From positions 548,767-612,766 of the forward strand of contig NZ_ATXQ01000001.1 in the NCBI RefSeq assembly GCF_000421765.1: DNA of 64,000 nt, read 5' to 3'. The DNA comes from Denitrificimonas caeni DSM 24390 (GTDB taxonomy: Bacteria; Pseudomonadota; Gammaproteobacteria; Pseudomonadales; Pseudomonadaceae). Shown piece after piece: positions 55,793-64,000 of this stretch. The notes beneath the pieces were generated by a model. That model made no database searches. It was not told where the DNA came from and saw nothing but the letters and a program-made list of their open reading frames with translations. Position numbers and translations under genes: made by a program. Each line of letters begins with the position of its first letter. Within the stretch, counting starts at the first letter, position 1.

Positions 55793-55801
55793 TTGCTAGC
55801 C

Positions 55802-56335
55802 CTACTTCTTCTTAGCTTCTTTGCGGCGCACTACTTCTTCAGCGTAACGCACACCTTTGCCTTTGTATGGTTCTGGACGGCGATACTGACGAATTTCGGC
55901 AGCAACCTGACCCAGAACTTGCTTGTCGATACCACGAATAATGATATCAGTAGCGCTTGGCGTTTCAGCCGTAACGCCTTCAGGCAATTCATAATCAATA
56001 GGATGAGAGAAACCAAGAGCCAAAGATAAAATCGGTCCTTTGGCTTGAGCACGATAGCCCACACCAACAAGTTGCAATTTACGCTCAAAACCTTGGCTAA
56101 CACCAGTCACCATGTTATTTACTAAAGCACGGGTAGTACCGGCCATAGCGCGTGACTGTTGATCACCATTACGTGCTGCGAAACGTAGTTCGCCGCCTTC
56201 TTGAGTCACCTCAACAGAAGAGTGCACAGTCAAATCTAGAGCGCCTTTAGCACCCTTCACCGAAAGCTCTTGGCCAGCAAGTTTTAACTCAACACCAGCC
56301 GGTAGCGTGACGGGATTTTTAGCAATGCGAGACAT
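55802..56335 (-). CDS. rplF: 50S ribosomal protein L6
   Basis: L6 (177 residues) sits near the factor-binding site. It begins [20 protein letters not shown] and has the conserved [20 protein letters not shown] close to the end. Confidence 0.97.
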   Translation of the reverse strand: MSRIAKNPVTLPAGVELKLAGQELSVKGAKGALDLTVHSSVEVTQEGGELRFAARNGDQQSRAMAGTTRALVNNMVTGVSQGFERKLQLVGVGYRAQAKGPILSLALGFSHPIDYELPEGVTAETPSATDIIIRGIDKQVLGQVAAEIRQYRRPEPYKGKGVRYAEEVVRRKEAKKK

Positions 56336-56346
56336 GCTTATCCCCC

Positions 56347-56739
56347 TTAGAATACGCTACAAAGAACTTCGCCACCGATTCCGGCAGCACGGGCAGCACG
56401 ATCAGTCATCACACCTTTATTGGTGGAAACGATCGCAATACCTAGACCTGCACGAACCTTTGGCAGTCCGCTAACCGCTTTGTACTGGCGTAAACCAGGA
56501 CGGCTAACACGTTTGATCTCTTCGATGACCGGACGGCCTTCAAAGTACTTTAATTCGATGGATAACAATGGCTTGGCGTCACTGCTGATCTGAAAGTCTG
56601 CGATATAGCCTTCGTTCTTAAGAACGTTAGCAACAGCTTGCTTCAATGTTGATGAAGGCATGCTCACAACAGACTTTTCAGCCATCTGGGCATTACGGAT
56701 TCGAGTCAGCATATCTGACAACGGGTCCTGCATACTCAT
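56347..56739 (-). CDS. rpsH: 30S ribosomal protein S8
   Basis: S8 (130 residues) is an early assembly protein and, in E. coli, the autogenous repressor of the spc operon. It begins [20 protein letters not shown] and ends with the signature [20 protein letters not shown] and GGEVLCSVF. It is preceded by an unusually long spacer after rpsN. Confidence 0.97.
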   Translation of the reverse strand: MSMQDPLSDMLTRIRNAQMAEKSVVSMPSSTLKQAVANVLKNEGYIADFQISSDAKPLLSIELKYFEGRPVIEEIKRVSRPGLRQYKAVSGLPKVRAGLGIAIVSTNKGVMTDRAARAAGIGGEVLCSVF

Positions 56740-56918
56740 GGGCTTGTAGCTCCTGATACAGAAATTAAAAGGCCTAATCGGCCACTATCGCAAAACAATT
56801 AGAAATGTAAAGACTCTGCGAGCCGGACATTCTAATTGATAAGGCACAAACGAATCAAGCCCCATAAGGGGCTTGATCGTATATTTTTAGCTCACAATAG
56901 CATTATGAGCTAAATTTA
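56740..56918 (-). other. 179-bp structured spacer between rpsN and rpsH
   Basis: Most genes in this operon are separated by fewer than 30 bases, but this spacer is 179 bases. It holds a perfect 10-bp hairpin with a 4-base loop (56854-56877) and a 7-bp hairpin (TAGCTCA at 56888-56894 with TGAGCTA at 56906-56912). On the minus strand neither is followed by a proper T-run. No small gene was found. It may hold an internal promoter, a processing site or a regulatory structure. Confidence 0.6.
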
Positions 56919-57224
56919 TTACCAGCTGGACTTAACCAAACCTGGTACATCGCCTCGCATTGCTGCTTCACGCAATTTATTACGGCCTAAACCGAACTTG
57001 CGATAAACACCATGTGGACGACCTGTAATACGGCAGCGGTTACGCTGACGTGCAGGACAGGCGTCACGTGGTTGCTTTTGCAATGCAACCTGAGCTTCCC
57101 AGCGCGCTTCGTCGCTAGACTCTGGATTGGCAATGATAGCTTTAAGCGCGGCACGCTTTACAGCGTACTTTGCTACCGTTAGCGTACGTTTCAGCTCACG
57201 GTTGATCATGCTTTTCTTAGCCAT
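56919..57224 (-). CDS. rpsN: 30S ribosomal protein S14
   Basis: S14 (101 residues) is of the long, zinc-free type. It begins [20 protein letters not shown] and has the conserved [19 protein letters not shown]. Cysteines of the zinc-binding short form are absent. Confidence 0.96.
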   Translation of the reverse strand: MAKKSMINRELKRTLTVAKYAVKRAALKAIIANPESSDEARWEAQVALQKQPRDACPARQRNRCRITGRPHGVYRKFGLGRNKLREAAMRGDVPGLVKSSW

Positions 57225-57234
57225 GTGCTAACCC

Positions 57235-57774
57235 TCAGTTACGGAAAGGGAATTTGAAAGCACGCAATAAAGCACGGCCTTCTACATCGTTACGTGCGGT
57301 AGTGGTCAAAGTAATGTCCAATCCGCGCAGCGTATCGATTTTATCGTAATCAATTTCTGGGAAAATGATTTGCTCTTTAACGCCCATGCTGTAGTTACCG
57401 CGTCCGTCGAAAGACTTGGCATTCAGGCCGCGGAAGTCGCGAACCCGAGGCAGGGAGATCGAAAGCAAACGATCCAAGAATTCATACATAATATCGTTAC
57501 GCAGAGTAACTTTAACCCCAATCGGCCAATCTTCACGGATTTTGAAACCCGCGATAGATTTGCGTGCATAGGTCACCACAGGCTTTTGGCCAGTGATTTT
57601 TTCCAGGTCTGCAACTGCGTGCTCGATAATTTTCTTATCGGTTACGGCTTCGCCCAAACCCATGTTAAGTGTAATCTTAGTTACACGCGGAACTTCCATA
57701 ACGTTCGCCAACTGAAGTTCTTCCTTCAGCTTTTGTGTCAGTTCGTTCCGATAAATATCTTTCAGTCGTGCCAT
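57235..57774 (-). CDS. rplE: 50S ribosomal protein L5
   Basis: L5 (179 residues) binds 5S rRNA and contacts P-site tRNA. It has [17 protein letters not shown] and the loop [17 protein letters not shown]. It is the site of S8 translational control in E. coli. Confidence 0.97.
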   Translation of the reverse strand: MARLKDIYRNELTQKLKEELQLANVMEVPRVTKITLNMGLGEAVTDKKIIEHAVADLEKITGQKPVVTYARKSIAGFKIREDWPIGVKVTLRNDIMYEFLDRLLSISLPRVRDFRGLNAKSFDGRGNYSMGVKEQIIFPEIDYDKIDTLRGLDITLTTTARNDVEGRALLRAFKFPFRN

Positions 57775-57793
57775 GGTGATCTACCTAGCAGCC

Positions 57794-58108
57794 TCAAGCT
57801 TCAACCGGTTTCTGGGTTGACTTGAAGACACGAATTTTCTTGCCATCTTCAACTTTGAAACCAACGCGATCTGCTTTGCTGGTTTCGGCGTTAAAAATAG
57901 CCACGTTAGAAGCATTTAACGGCGCTTCTTTCTCAACGATACCGCCCTGAACTCCGGACATCGGATTAGGCTTGGTATGGCGCTTTACCATATTGATACC
58001 GGTTACAACCAGACGGTTGTCGGCCAATACTTGCTGCACCTTACCACGTTTGCCTTTATCCTTGCCGGCGATGACGATGATCTCGTCGTTACGACGAATC
58101 TTTTGCAT
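57794..58108 (-). CDS. rplX: 50S ribosomal protein L24
   Basis: L24 (104 residues) is an assembly initiator. It has the KOW motif [18 protein letters not shown] and the [20 protein letters not shown] segment. Confidence 0.96.
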   Translation of the reverse strand: MQKIRRNDEIIVIAGKDKGKRGKVQQVLADNRLVVTGINMVKRHTKPNPMSGVQGGIVEKEAPLNASNVAIFNAETSKADRVGFKVEDGKKIRVFKSTQKPVEA

Positions 58109-58120
58109 GACGGCTACTCC

Positions 58121-58489
58121 TTAAAGTACTTCAGGTGCAAGTGAGACGATCTTCATAAACTTATCGTTACGAAGTTCGCGGGTCACTGGACCAAAAATAC
58201 GAGTTCCGATCGGCTCTTGCTTATTGTTCAAAAGAACAGCAGCGTTGCCATCGAAGCGAATGATTGAACCGTCTGGACGACGCACACCAAAACGGGTACG
58301 TACGACCACTGCGGTCATTACTTGGCCTTTTTTAACTTTGCCGCGCGGAATTGCTTCCTTAACAGTGACCTTAATAATGTCACCGATACCGGCATAGCGA
58401 CGGTGTGAACCGCCAAGGACCTTGATGCACATTACTCGACGAGCGCCGCTGTTATCAGCGACATCGAGCATAGATTGAGTCTGAATCAT
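58121..58489 (-). CDS. rplN: 50S ribosomal protein L14
   Basis: L14 (122 residues) begins [20 protein letters not shown] and ends [20 protein letters not shown] followed by VSLAPEVL. It is the first gene of the spc operon in E. coli. Confidence 0.97.
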   Translation of the reverse strand: MIQTQSMLDVADNSGARRVMCIKVLGGSHRRYAGIGDIIKVTVKEAIPRGKVKKGQVMTAVVVRTRFGVRRPDGSIIRFDGNAAVLLNNKQEPIGTRIFGPVTRELRNDKFMKIVSLAPEVL

Positions 58490-58512
58490 ATAATTTCTCC
58501 GACCCTAGGCCC

Positions 58513-58779
58513 TTAGACCACTTCCACGCGCTCAACGACTTCAACCAGTGCCCAAGACTTAGTCTTAGCTAGCGGACGAGTTTCACTAATAGTGACCTTG
58601 TCGCCAGCACGGCATTGATTGGTTTCGTCATGCGCATGCAGTTTAGTCGAACGCTTAACATATTTACCGTAAATCGGGTGCTTAACGCGACGCTCGATTA
58701 AAACGGTGATTGTCTTGTCCATTTTATCGCTAACTACAATACCAGTTAACGTACGGACGGTTTTCTGAGCTTCAGCCAT
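58513..58779 (-). CDS. rpsQ: 30S ribosomal protein S17
   Basis: S17 (88 residues) has the OB-fold motif [20 protein letters not shown] and the conserved [19 protein letters not shown]. It is the last gene of the S10 operon in E. coli order. Confidence 0.96.
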   Translation of the reverse strand: MAEAQKTVRTLTGIVVSDKMDKTITVLIERRVKHPIYGKYVKRSTKLHAHDETNQCRAGDKVTISETRPLAKTKSWALVEVVERVEVV

Positions 58780-58781
58780 GA

Positions 58782-58976
58782 TTAATTACCTGCCTTCTGC
58801 TGCTTGAGCACAGTCTTAACGCGCGCAATATCACGCTTCACTTGCGACAGCAGGTGAGACTGCGTCAATTGGCCAGTTGCTTTTTGCATACGCAAGTTAA
58901 ACTGGTCACGAAGCAGATCAAGCAATTGCTCGTTCAGCTGCTCTACTGATTTTTCACGAAGTTCGGTAGCTTTCAT
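58782..58976 (-). CDS. rpmC: 50S ribosomal protein L29
   Basis: L29 (64 residues) is a two-helix protein near the exit tunnel, beginning [20 protein letters not shown]. Its first base overlaps the last base of rplP. Confidence 0.96.
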   Translation of the reverse strand: MKATELREKSVEQLNEQLLDLLRDQFNLRMQKATGQLTQSHLLSQVKRDIARVKTVLKQQKAGN

Positions 58977-59389
58977 TACATCACCGTCCGCTTAACAAAG
59001 GATGTTGCAATCGGTAATTTTGCAGCTGCCAAGGCAAATGCCTCGCGCGCTAATTCTTCCGAAACACCCTCAATTTCGTACAGAACTTTACCTGGTTGAA
59101 TCAGGCAAACCCAGTACTCAACAGAACCCTTACCTTTACCCATACGAACTTCGAGTGGCTTTTTGGTAATCGGCTTGTCTGGGAAAACACGAATCCAGAT
59201 CTTACCACCACGTTTAACGTGGCGGGTCAACGCGCGACGCGCTGACTCAATCTGACGTGCGGTGAGTCGGCCACGGGCTACAGCTTTTAAGCCGTATTCG
59301 CCGAAGCTAACTTTACTACCGCGCTGAGCCAAGCCACGGTTGTGGCCTGTCATCATTTTGCGGAACTTCGTACGCTTTGGTTGTAACAT
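58976..59389 (-). CDS. rplP: 50S ribosomal protein L16
   Basis: L16 (137 residues) begins [20 protein letters not shown] and has [20 protein letters not shown]. It stabilises the peptidyl-transferase region. Confidence 0.97.
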   Translation of the reverse strand: MLQPKRTKFRKMMTGHNRGLAQRGSKVSFGEYGLKAVARGRLTARQIESARRALTRHVKRGGKIWIRVFPDKPITKKPLEVRMGKGKGSVEYWVCLIQPGKVLYEIEGVSEELAREAFALAAAKLPIATSFVKRTVM

Positions 59390-59401
59390 TCTGCGTACTC
59401 C

Positions 59402-60088
59402 TTAACGTGCAGCTTTTCTACGAGGCGCTGGTGCCGTTGGTTTTAGTTCTTCATGCTGGCCACCGATGACCTCGCCTTTGAAGATCCAAACCTTGACGCC
59501 AATCACACCGTAAGTGGTGTGTGCTTCGTAGGTGGCATAATCGATATCAGCGCGCAGTGTGTGCAATGGCACACGACCTTCACGATACCATTCAGAACGT
59601 GCGATTTCAGCACCGCCTAGACGACCGCCAACCTGGATTTTGATGCCTTTGGCACCAAGACGCATGGCATTCTGTACCGCACGCTTCATAGCGCGACGGA
59701 ACATCACACGACGCTCCAGCTGCTGAGCAACGCTCTGTGCTACCAACAAACCGTCAAGTTCCGGCTTGCGGATCTCTTCGATGTTGATGTGCACAGGCAC
59801 ACCCATTTTTTTGGTCAGGTCCTGACGTAATTTCTCAACATCCTCACCTTTCTTACCGATAACAATACCGGGACGAGCAGTGTGGATGGTGATACGTGCT
59901 GTTTGAGCCGGACGAGCAATCTCGATACGGCTAACGGACGCGTTTTTTAATTTGTCTAATAGATACGCACGTACTTCTAAGTCGGCATTCAGATAATTCG
60001 CATAGTTCTTGCGATCCGCATACCAAACAGACGTGTGTTCCTTGACTATTCCCAGGCGTATGCCAATGGGATGTACTTTCTGACCCAT
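59402..60088 (-). CDS. rpsC: 30S ribosomal protein S3
   Basis: S3 (228 residues) helps form the mRNA entry channel. The KH motif is visible in [20 protein letters not shown], and the protein begins [20 protein letters not shown]. Confidence 0.97.
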   Translation of the reverse strand: MGQKVHPIGIRLGIVKEHTSVWYADRKNYANYLNADLEVRAYLLDKLKNASVSRIEIARPAQTARITIHTARPGIVIGKKGEDVEKLRQDLTKKMGVPVHINIEEIRKPELDGLLVAQSVAQQLERRVMFRRAMKRAVQNAMRLGAKGIKIQVGGRLGGAEIARSEWYREGRVPLHTLRADIDYATYEAHTTYGVIGVKVWIFKGEVIGGQHEELKPTAPAPRRKAAR

Positions 60089-60100
60089 CTGAAAACTCCG

Positions 60101-60433
60101 TTACTTGTCGGCAACCTTGACAGTGATATGGCAAGACCGCTTGACGATGCGATCAGCTCGGCCTTTGGCACGAGGCATGATACGCTTTAGCGAACGACCT
60201 TCGTTAACGAAAACTGTAGAGACGTTAAGATCATCTACATCAGCGCCTTCGTTATGTTCAGCGTTAGCAATCGCAGATTCCAACACTTTCTTAATGATCT
60301 CAGCAGCTTTTTTGCTACTGAAAGTCAAAATGTTAAGCGCTTCACCCACTTTCTTCCCGCGAATTTGGTCAGCGACCAAGCGAGCTTTCTGGGCAGAAAT
60401 GCGAGCGCCCAACAGCTTAGCGGCAACTTCCAT
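60101..60433 (-). CDS. rplV: 50S ribosomal protein L22
   Basis: L22 (110 residues) lines the exit tunnel. It begins [20 protein letters not shown], and the hairpin region is [21 protein letters not shown] chose the second of two consecutive ATG codons (60433), matching Pseudomonas orthologues. Confidence 0.96.
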   Translation of the reverse strand: MEVAAKLLGARISAQKARLVADQIRGKKVGEALNILTFSSKKAAEIIKKVLESAIANAEHNEGADVDDLNVSTVFVNEGRSLKRIMPRAKGRADRIVKRSCHITVKVADK

Positions 60434-60445
60434 CATTAATACCCC

Positions 60446-60721
60446 TTAACGCTTGGCTTTCTTGTCTGCTACGTGACCACGATAGGTACGAGTAGCAGAA
60501 AATTCGCCTAGTTTATGGCCGACCATATCTTCGCTCACTAGAACTGGGACATGTTGACGACCGTTATGTACAGCAATGGTTAAACCAACCATTTGCGGAA
60601 GAATCATTGAACGACGCGACCAAGTTTTCACTGGTTTGCGATCGTTCTTTTCCACCGCTACTTCAATCTTCTTCAGTAGGTGAAGATCGATGAAAGGACC
60701 TTTTTTAAGAGAACGTGACAC
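60446..60721 (-). CDS. rpsS: 30S ribosomal protein S19
   Basis: S19 (91 residues) begins [20 protein letters not shown] and has [20 protein letters not shown]. It lies in the head of the small subunit. Confidence 0.97.
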   Translation of the reverse strand: MSRSLKKGPFIDLHLLKKIEVAVEKNDRKPVKTWSRRSMILPQMVGLTIAVHNGRQHVPVLVSEDMVGHKLGEFSATRTYRGHVADKKAKR

Positions 60722-60737
60722 TTGCGTATCCCTCTAA

Positions 60738-61559
60738 TTATTTGCGGCGATGAACGATCATGTTATCGGTGCGTTTGTTCGAACGAGTTTTCGCGCCTTT
60801 AGTTGGCTTGCCCCACGGTGTAACCGGGTGACGACCACTAGAAGTACGACCCTCACCACCACCATGCGGGTGGTCTACCGGGTTCATACAAGCACCACGA
60901 ACGGTAGGACGAATGCCTGCCCAACGTGAAGCACCTGCTTTACCCAGTGAGCGCAAGAAATGCTCATGATTCGAGACTTCGCCCAGTGTTGCGCGGCACT
61001 CAGAGAGCACTTTACGCATTTCACCTGAACGTAGACGCAAAGTCACGTACACGCCTTCACGCGCAACTAACTGCGCTGAAGTACCAGCAGAACGTGCAAT
61101 TTGTGCACCTTTACCTGGTTTCAACTCAACACCGTGAATTGTAGAACCTAGTGGAATGTTGCGCAAAGGTAAGCTATTACCTGCTTTAATCGGTGCATGC
61201 GCACCCGACATCAGCTGCTCGCCAGCACTCACACCCTTAGGCGCTAAAATATAACGACGCTCACCATCAGCATATTTCAATAATGCGATGTGCGCAGTAC
61301 GGTTAGGATCATACTCAATACGCTCTACTGTAGCTGGAATGCCATCTTTGTTACGACGGAAATCCACCAAACGGTAATGCTGCTTATGTCCACCACCGAT
61401 GTGACGCGTGGTAATACGACCATTATTGTTACGACCACCAGTCTTCGATTTTTTCTCGAGCAGTGGTGCGTAAGGAGCGCCTTTATGAAGCTCCTTGTTG
61501 ACTACGCGGACGACGAAACGACGGCCAGGCGAAGTCGGTTTGCATTTAACAATTGCCAT
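60738..61559 (-). CDS. rplB: 50S ribosomal protein L2
   Basis: L2 (273 residues) is central to the peptidyl-transferase centre. It has [20 protein letters not shown] and the conserved [20 protein letters not shown], which includes the essential histidine. Confidence 0.97.
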   Translation of the reverse strand: MAIVKCKPTSPGRRFVVRVVNKELHKGAPYAPLLEKKSKTGGRNNNGRITTRHIGGGHKQHYRLVDFRRNKDGIPATVERIEYDPNRTAHIALLKYADGERRYILAPKGVSAGEQLMSGAHAPIKAGNSLPLRNIPLGSTIHGVELKPGKGAQIARSAGTSAQLVAREGVYVTLRLRSGEMRKVLSECRATLGEVSNHEHFLRSLGKAGASRWAGIRPTVRGACMNPVDHPHGGGEGRTSSGRHPVTPWGKPTKGAKTRSNKRTDNMIVHRRK

Positions 61560-61573
61560 GATGCACCCCTATC

Positions 61574-61873
61574 TTACTCAGCACTGCTGGTGAAATCGAT
61601 ATCCTGGCCTGGCTGAAGAGCGATATACGCCTTCTTCCAGTCGTTGCGACGACCTAGACCACGTGCAGTACGCTTAGTTTTACCCTTAGCTTTAAGAGTA
61701 TTAACGTTAGCAACTTTTACGTCGAATAAGCTTTCAACGGCCTTTTTGACTTCCAGTTTAGTTGCGTCGATTGCAACTTTAAAAACAAACTGGCTCTTAC
61801 CATCTGCCAGCATAGTAGCCTTTTCAGAGACGTGCGGGCCAAGTAGCACTTTAAATACGCGTTCCTGGTTCAT
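61574..61873 (-). CDS. rplW: 50S ribosomal protein L23
   Basis: L23 (99 residues) docks trigger factor and SRP at the tunnel exit. It has [20 protein letters not shown] and the [18 protein letters not shown] tail. It overlaps rplD by four bases (ATGA). Confidence 0.97.
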   Translation of the reverse strand: MNQERVFKVLLGPHVSEKATMLADGKSQFVFKVAIDATKLEVKKAVESLFDVKVANVNTLKAKGKTKRTARGLGRRNDWKKAYIALQPGQDIDFTSSAE

Positions 61874-62472
61874 CCCAGCATCTCCTCAAATTTCTTAACT
61901 GCAGACACAGTCATTAAGACTTTGTCATAAGCAATCAGACTTACTGGATCAGATGCTTGAACATCACGCACATCAACATGCGGCAAGTTGCGAGCAGCAA
62001 GATACAAATTCTGCTCAACATTCTCTGAAACGATCAAGACATCCTGCAGACCCAGAGTTTCCAATTTACCCAGCAGGGCTTTTGTCTTAGGGGCATCAAC
62101 AGAAAAATCTTCAACGACCACTAAACGGTCTTGACGTAACAACTCAGCAAGAATTGAACGCATCGCAGCACGATACATTTTCTTGTTAAGCTTCTGTGAG
62201 TGATCCTGTGGACGAGCAGCGAATGTAGTTCCGCCCCCACGCCAGATTGGGCTACGAATCGTACCAGCACGGGCACGACCAGTACCTTTTTGACGCCAAG
62301 GTTTTTTACCACCACCAGAAACTTCTGAGCGAGTCTTTTGTTTTTTACTGCCTTGACGACCACCAGCCATGTAAGCCACGACTGCTTGGTGAACTAGAGT
62401 TTCATTGAACTCGCCGCCAAAGGTACGCTCGCAGACATCAATTGCCTGGGCGCCATTTACATTAATTTGCAT
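61870..62472 (-). CDS. rplD: 50S ribosomal protein L4
   Basis: L4 (200 residues) lines the tunnel and, in E. coli, represses the S10 operon. The extended loop is visible in [20 protein letters not shown]. Since the S10 leader here is short, control by the E. coli mechanism is doubtful. Confidence 0.97.
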   Translation of the reverse strand: MQINVNGAQAIDVCERTFGGEFNETLVHQAVVAYMAGGRQGSKKQKTRSEVSGGGKKPWRQKGTGRARAGTIRSPIWRGGGTTFAARPQDHSQKLNKKMYRAAMRSILAELLRQDRLVVVEDFSVDAPKTKALLGKLETLGLQDVLIVSENVEQNLYLAARNLPHVDVRDVQASDPVSLIAYDKVLMTVSAVKKFEEMLG

Positions 62473-62487
62473 TTCGGCATTCCCCTC

Positions 62488-63123
62488 TTAACCGCGAGCC
62501 TTCGCCGCTGCACGCACAATGACATTACCGCCGGGAGCGCCAGGAACAGCACCTTTAACCAACAGCAAATTGCGCTCAGCATCGACACGCACGACTTCTA
62601 AGGACTGTGTGGTCTGACGCTCAGCGCCCATGTGACCAGACATTTTTTTGCCTTTGAAGACGCGACCCGGAGTTTGACATTGACCAATCGAACCCGGAAC
62701 ACGGTGAGATACAGAGTTACCGTGAGTATTGTCTTGACCACGGAAATTCCAGCGCTTAATGGTACCGGCAAAACCTTTACCTTTAGTCTGACCCGTTACG
62801 TCGACAAGTTGACCAGCAGTAAACAAGTCAACAGTGACTTGGTCGCCCGCTTGGTACTCGCCTTCTTCAAGACGAAACTCGAGAACTGTACGACCAGCAG
62901 CAACGCCAGCCTTAGCAAAATGACCTGCTTGTGCTTTGGTCACGCGGGAAGCACGACGCTCGCCCACAGTCACTTGCACAGCGCGATAGCCATCGCTTTC
63001 TTCGTTTTTGAACTGAGTGACTCGATTCGGCTCGACTTCAATAACAGTCACCGGAATAGAGACACCATCTTCGGTGAAAATACGGGTCATCCCGCACTTA
63101 CGACCGACTACACCTATAGTCAT
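62488..63123 (-). CDS. rplC: 50S ribosomal protein L3
   Basis: L3 (211 residues) is an early assembly protein. It begins [20 protein letters not shown] at 63123, with GAGG upstream; the in-frame extension to 63156 is unsupported. The loop [20 protein letters not shown] reaches the catalytic centre and contains the glutamine methylated in E. coli. Confidence 0.97.
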   Translation of the reverse strand: MTIGVVGRKCGMTRIFTEDGVSIPVTVIEVEPNRVTQFKNEESDGYRAVQVTVGERRASRVTKAQAGHFAKAGVAAGRTVLEFRLEEGEYQAGDQVTVDLFTAGQLVDVTGQTKGKGFAGTIKRWNFRGQDNTHGNSVSHRVPGSIGQCQTPGRVFKGKKMSGHMGAERQTTQSLEVVRVDAERNLLLVKGAVPGAPGGNVIVRAAAKARG

Positions 63124-63206
63124 GTCTAAAACCTCATGAGTGTACGGGGCTTTCACCCGCTATGGCCGCCCATTTCAGAGCGTTACACGACTAAAACCAC
63201 CTGGTT

Positions 63207-63518
63207 TTAGCCGAGGCTGATCTGCACTTCCACACCTGCCGCAAGATCAAGCTTCATTAACGCATCAACTGTTTTATCAGTTGGCTGAACAATGTCCAGA
63301 ACGCGCTTATGAGTGCGAATCTCGTACTGATCGCGCGCGTCTTTGTTGACGTGCGGTGAAACCAGAACGGTGAAACGCTCTTTACGGGTCGGCAGTGGAA
63401 TTGGACCACGCACCTGAGCACCAGTACGTTTCGCGGTTTCCACGATTTCCTGGGTTGATTGATCGATCAGGCGATGGTCAAAAGCCTTCAACCGGATACG
63501 AATTTGTTGATTTTGCAT
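63207..63518 (-). CDS. rpsJ: 30S ribosomal protein S10
   Basis: S10 (103 residues, also NusE in antitermination) begins [20 protein letters not shown] at 63518, with TGAGG upstream. The frame extends to 63611, but that part overlaps the promoter and is not coding. It is the first gene of the S10 operon. Confidence 0.97.
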
Positions 63519-63582
63519 TCTGACCTCAGACTCTTGATTACCTTCCCCATCAGGCAAAGCACGCCCGATAAAAGGAGGCGCA

Positions 63583-63611
63583 ATTCTAATGGCGTCTAGA
63601 TAATATGTCAA
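63583..63611 (-). promoter_or_regulatory. sigma-70 promoter of the S10 operon
   Basis: On the minus strand TTGACA (63606-63611) and TAGAAT (63583-63588) are separated by 17 bases, a near-consensus promoter. Transcription would start near 63576, giving a leader of about 58 bases before rpsJ. Confidence 0.85.
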
Positions 63612-63617
63612 CTATAA

Positions 63618-63642
63618 AGAAAAACCCCCGCAAGCGAGGGTT
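63618..63642 (-). terminator. terminator of tuf
   Basis: On the minus strand AACCCTCGC-TT-GCGGGGGTT (63642 to 63623, one G-U pair) is followed by TTT. It lies 16 bases after the tuf stop and just before the S10 promoter, so tuf and rpsJ are separate transcripts. Confidence 0.75.
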
Positions 63643-63658
63643 CTTCTATGGTCATCAC

Positions 63659-64000
63659 TTAAGCGATGATTTTTGCAACAACACCAGCACCTACGGTACG
63701 GCCACCTTCGCGAATTGCGAAACGCAGACCATCTTCCATAGCGATTGGCGCAATCAGAGTAACGTCAAGCTTAACGTTATCACCTGGCATTACCATCTCG
63801 ATGCCTTCCGGTAATTCACAGCTGCCGGTTACGTCAGTTGTACGGAAGTAGAACTGTGGACGGTAGCCTTTGAAGAATGGAGTGTGACGCCCACCTTCTT
63901 CTTTTGACAACACGTAAATTTCTGCCTCAAAACGGGTGTGCGGCTTGATTGAACCAGGCTTAGCCAATACTTGACCACGCTCGATATCTTCACGCTTAGT
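63659..64000 (-). CDS. tuf: elongation factor Tu (C-terminal part, runs off the window)
   Basis: EF-Tu brings aminoacyl-tRNA to the ribosome. Only the last 113 codons are visible. The frame is open to the right edge ([16 protein letters not shown]), so the methionine at 63967 is internal. The visible part is domain 3, with [20 protein letters not shown] and the C-terminal [14 protein letters not shown]. Position next to rpsJ is the usual site of one tuf copy in Pseudomonas. Confidence 0.96.
   Translation of the reverse strand, partial: TKREDIERGQVLAKPGSIKPHTRFEAEIYVLSKEEGGRHTPFFKGYRPQFYFRTTDVTGSCELPEGIEMVMPGDNVKLDVTLIAPIAMEDGLRFAIREGGRTVGAGVVAKIIA

Noticed and set aside
1..64000. CRISPR arrays, tRNA or rRNA genes, prophage, toxin-antitoxin or restriction systems
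   Set aside because: No regularly spaced direct repeats, cloverleaf genes or characteristic proteins were recognised on either strand.

Overview
The window is bacterial chromosomal DNA from a gammaproteobacterium, most likely a low-GC member of the Pseudomonadaceae (inference). Two blocks follow the gene order known from Pseudomonas. One is priA-argS-SPOR gene-hslVU-DUF971-pha-ubiEJB-hisIE-tatABC-rsmE. The other is ssb-MFS-uvrA-katA followed by the complete alpha/spc/S10 ribosomal series up to tuf. Protein sequences closely resemble Pseudomonas orthologues, but base composition is clearly less GC-rich than in typical Pseudomonas. No rRNA, tRNA, CRISPR array, prophage or complete insertion sequence was seen.

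Layout. 1-3393 (+): the end of a YheS-like ABC-F ATPase, a small MscS channel, a TerC protein and a YaiI protein. 3382-4654 (-): a hotdog thioesterase and ElbB. 4866-9633 (+): topoisomerase III, an FKBP isomerase and PriA. 9634-9880 holds a 140-bp inverted-repeat element. 9881-15286 (+): argS, an FtsN-like SPOR gene, hslVU behind a textbook heat-shock promoter, and a DUF971 gene. A repeat-rich spacer (12287-12961) lies inside this block. 15746-20660: the medium-chain polyhydroxyalkanoate (PHA) locus, phaC-phaZ-phaD on + and phaI-phaF on -, without the second synthase phaC2. 20800-26656 (+): ubiE-ubiJ-ubiB, hisI-hisE, tatABC and rsmE. 26773-30775 (+): a DUF4010 membrane protein, a heavy-metal P1B ATPase and a TRL-like lipoprotein. 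30846-31777: dtd and a small lipoprotein. 31856-39944 (-): the nitrous-oxide reductase operon nosRZDFYL. 40224-43807: fbp, oprG behind an Anr-type promoter, an epimerase-like gene and ssb. 43842-49651: a YajR-like MFS gene, uvrA and katA. 49822-64000 (-): rplQ to tuf.

How it fits together. The nos genes plus FNR/DNR/Anr-type sites at nosR and oprG indicate a facultatively anaerobic, N2O-reducing (denitrifying) lifestyle. NosZ carries a twin-arginine signal, and the TatABC translocase that would export it is encoded in the same window. The PHA locus indicates carbon storage, with its regulator PhaD and granule proteins PhaI and PhaF. The ubi genes supply ubiquinone for respiration.

I did not find a clearly new multi-gene system. 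The most interesting observations are: a TopB whose third TOPRIM acidic residue is valine; loss of phaC2; families of small hairpin repeats near argS and hslV; candidate Hfq/Crc motifs at the phaC start; a histidine-rich NosL tail; and several structured spacers in the nos and ribosomal operons.
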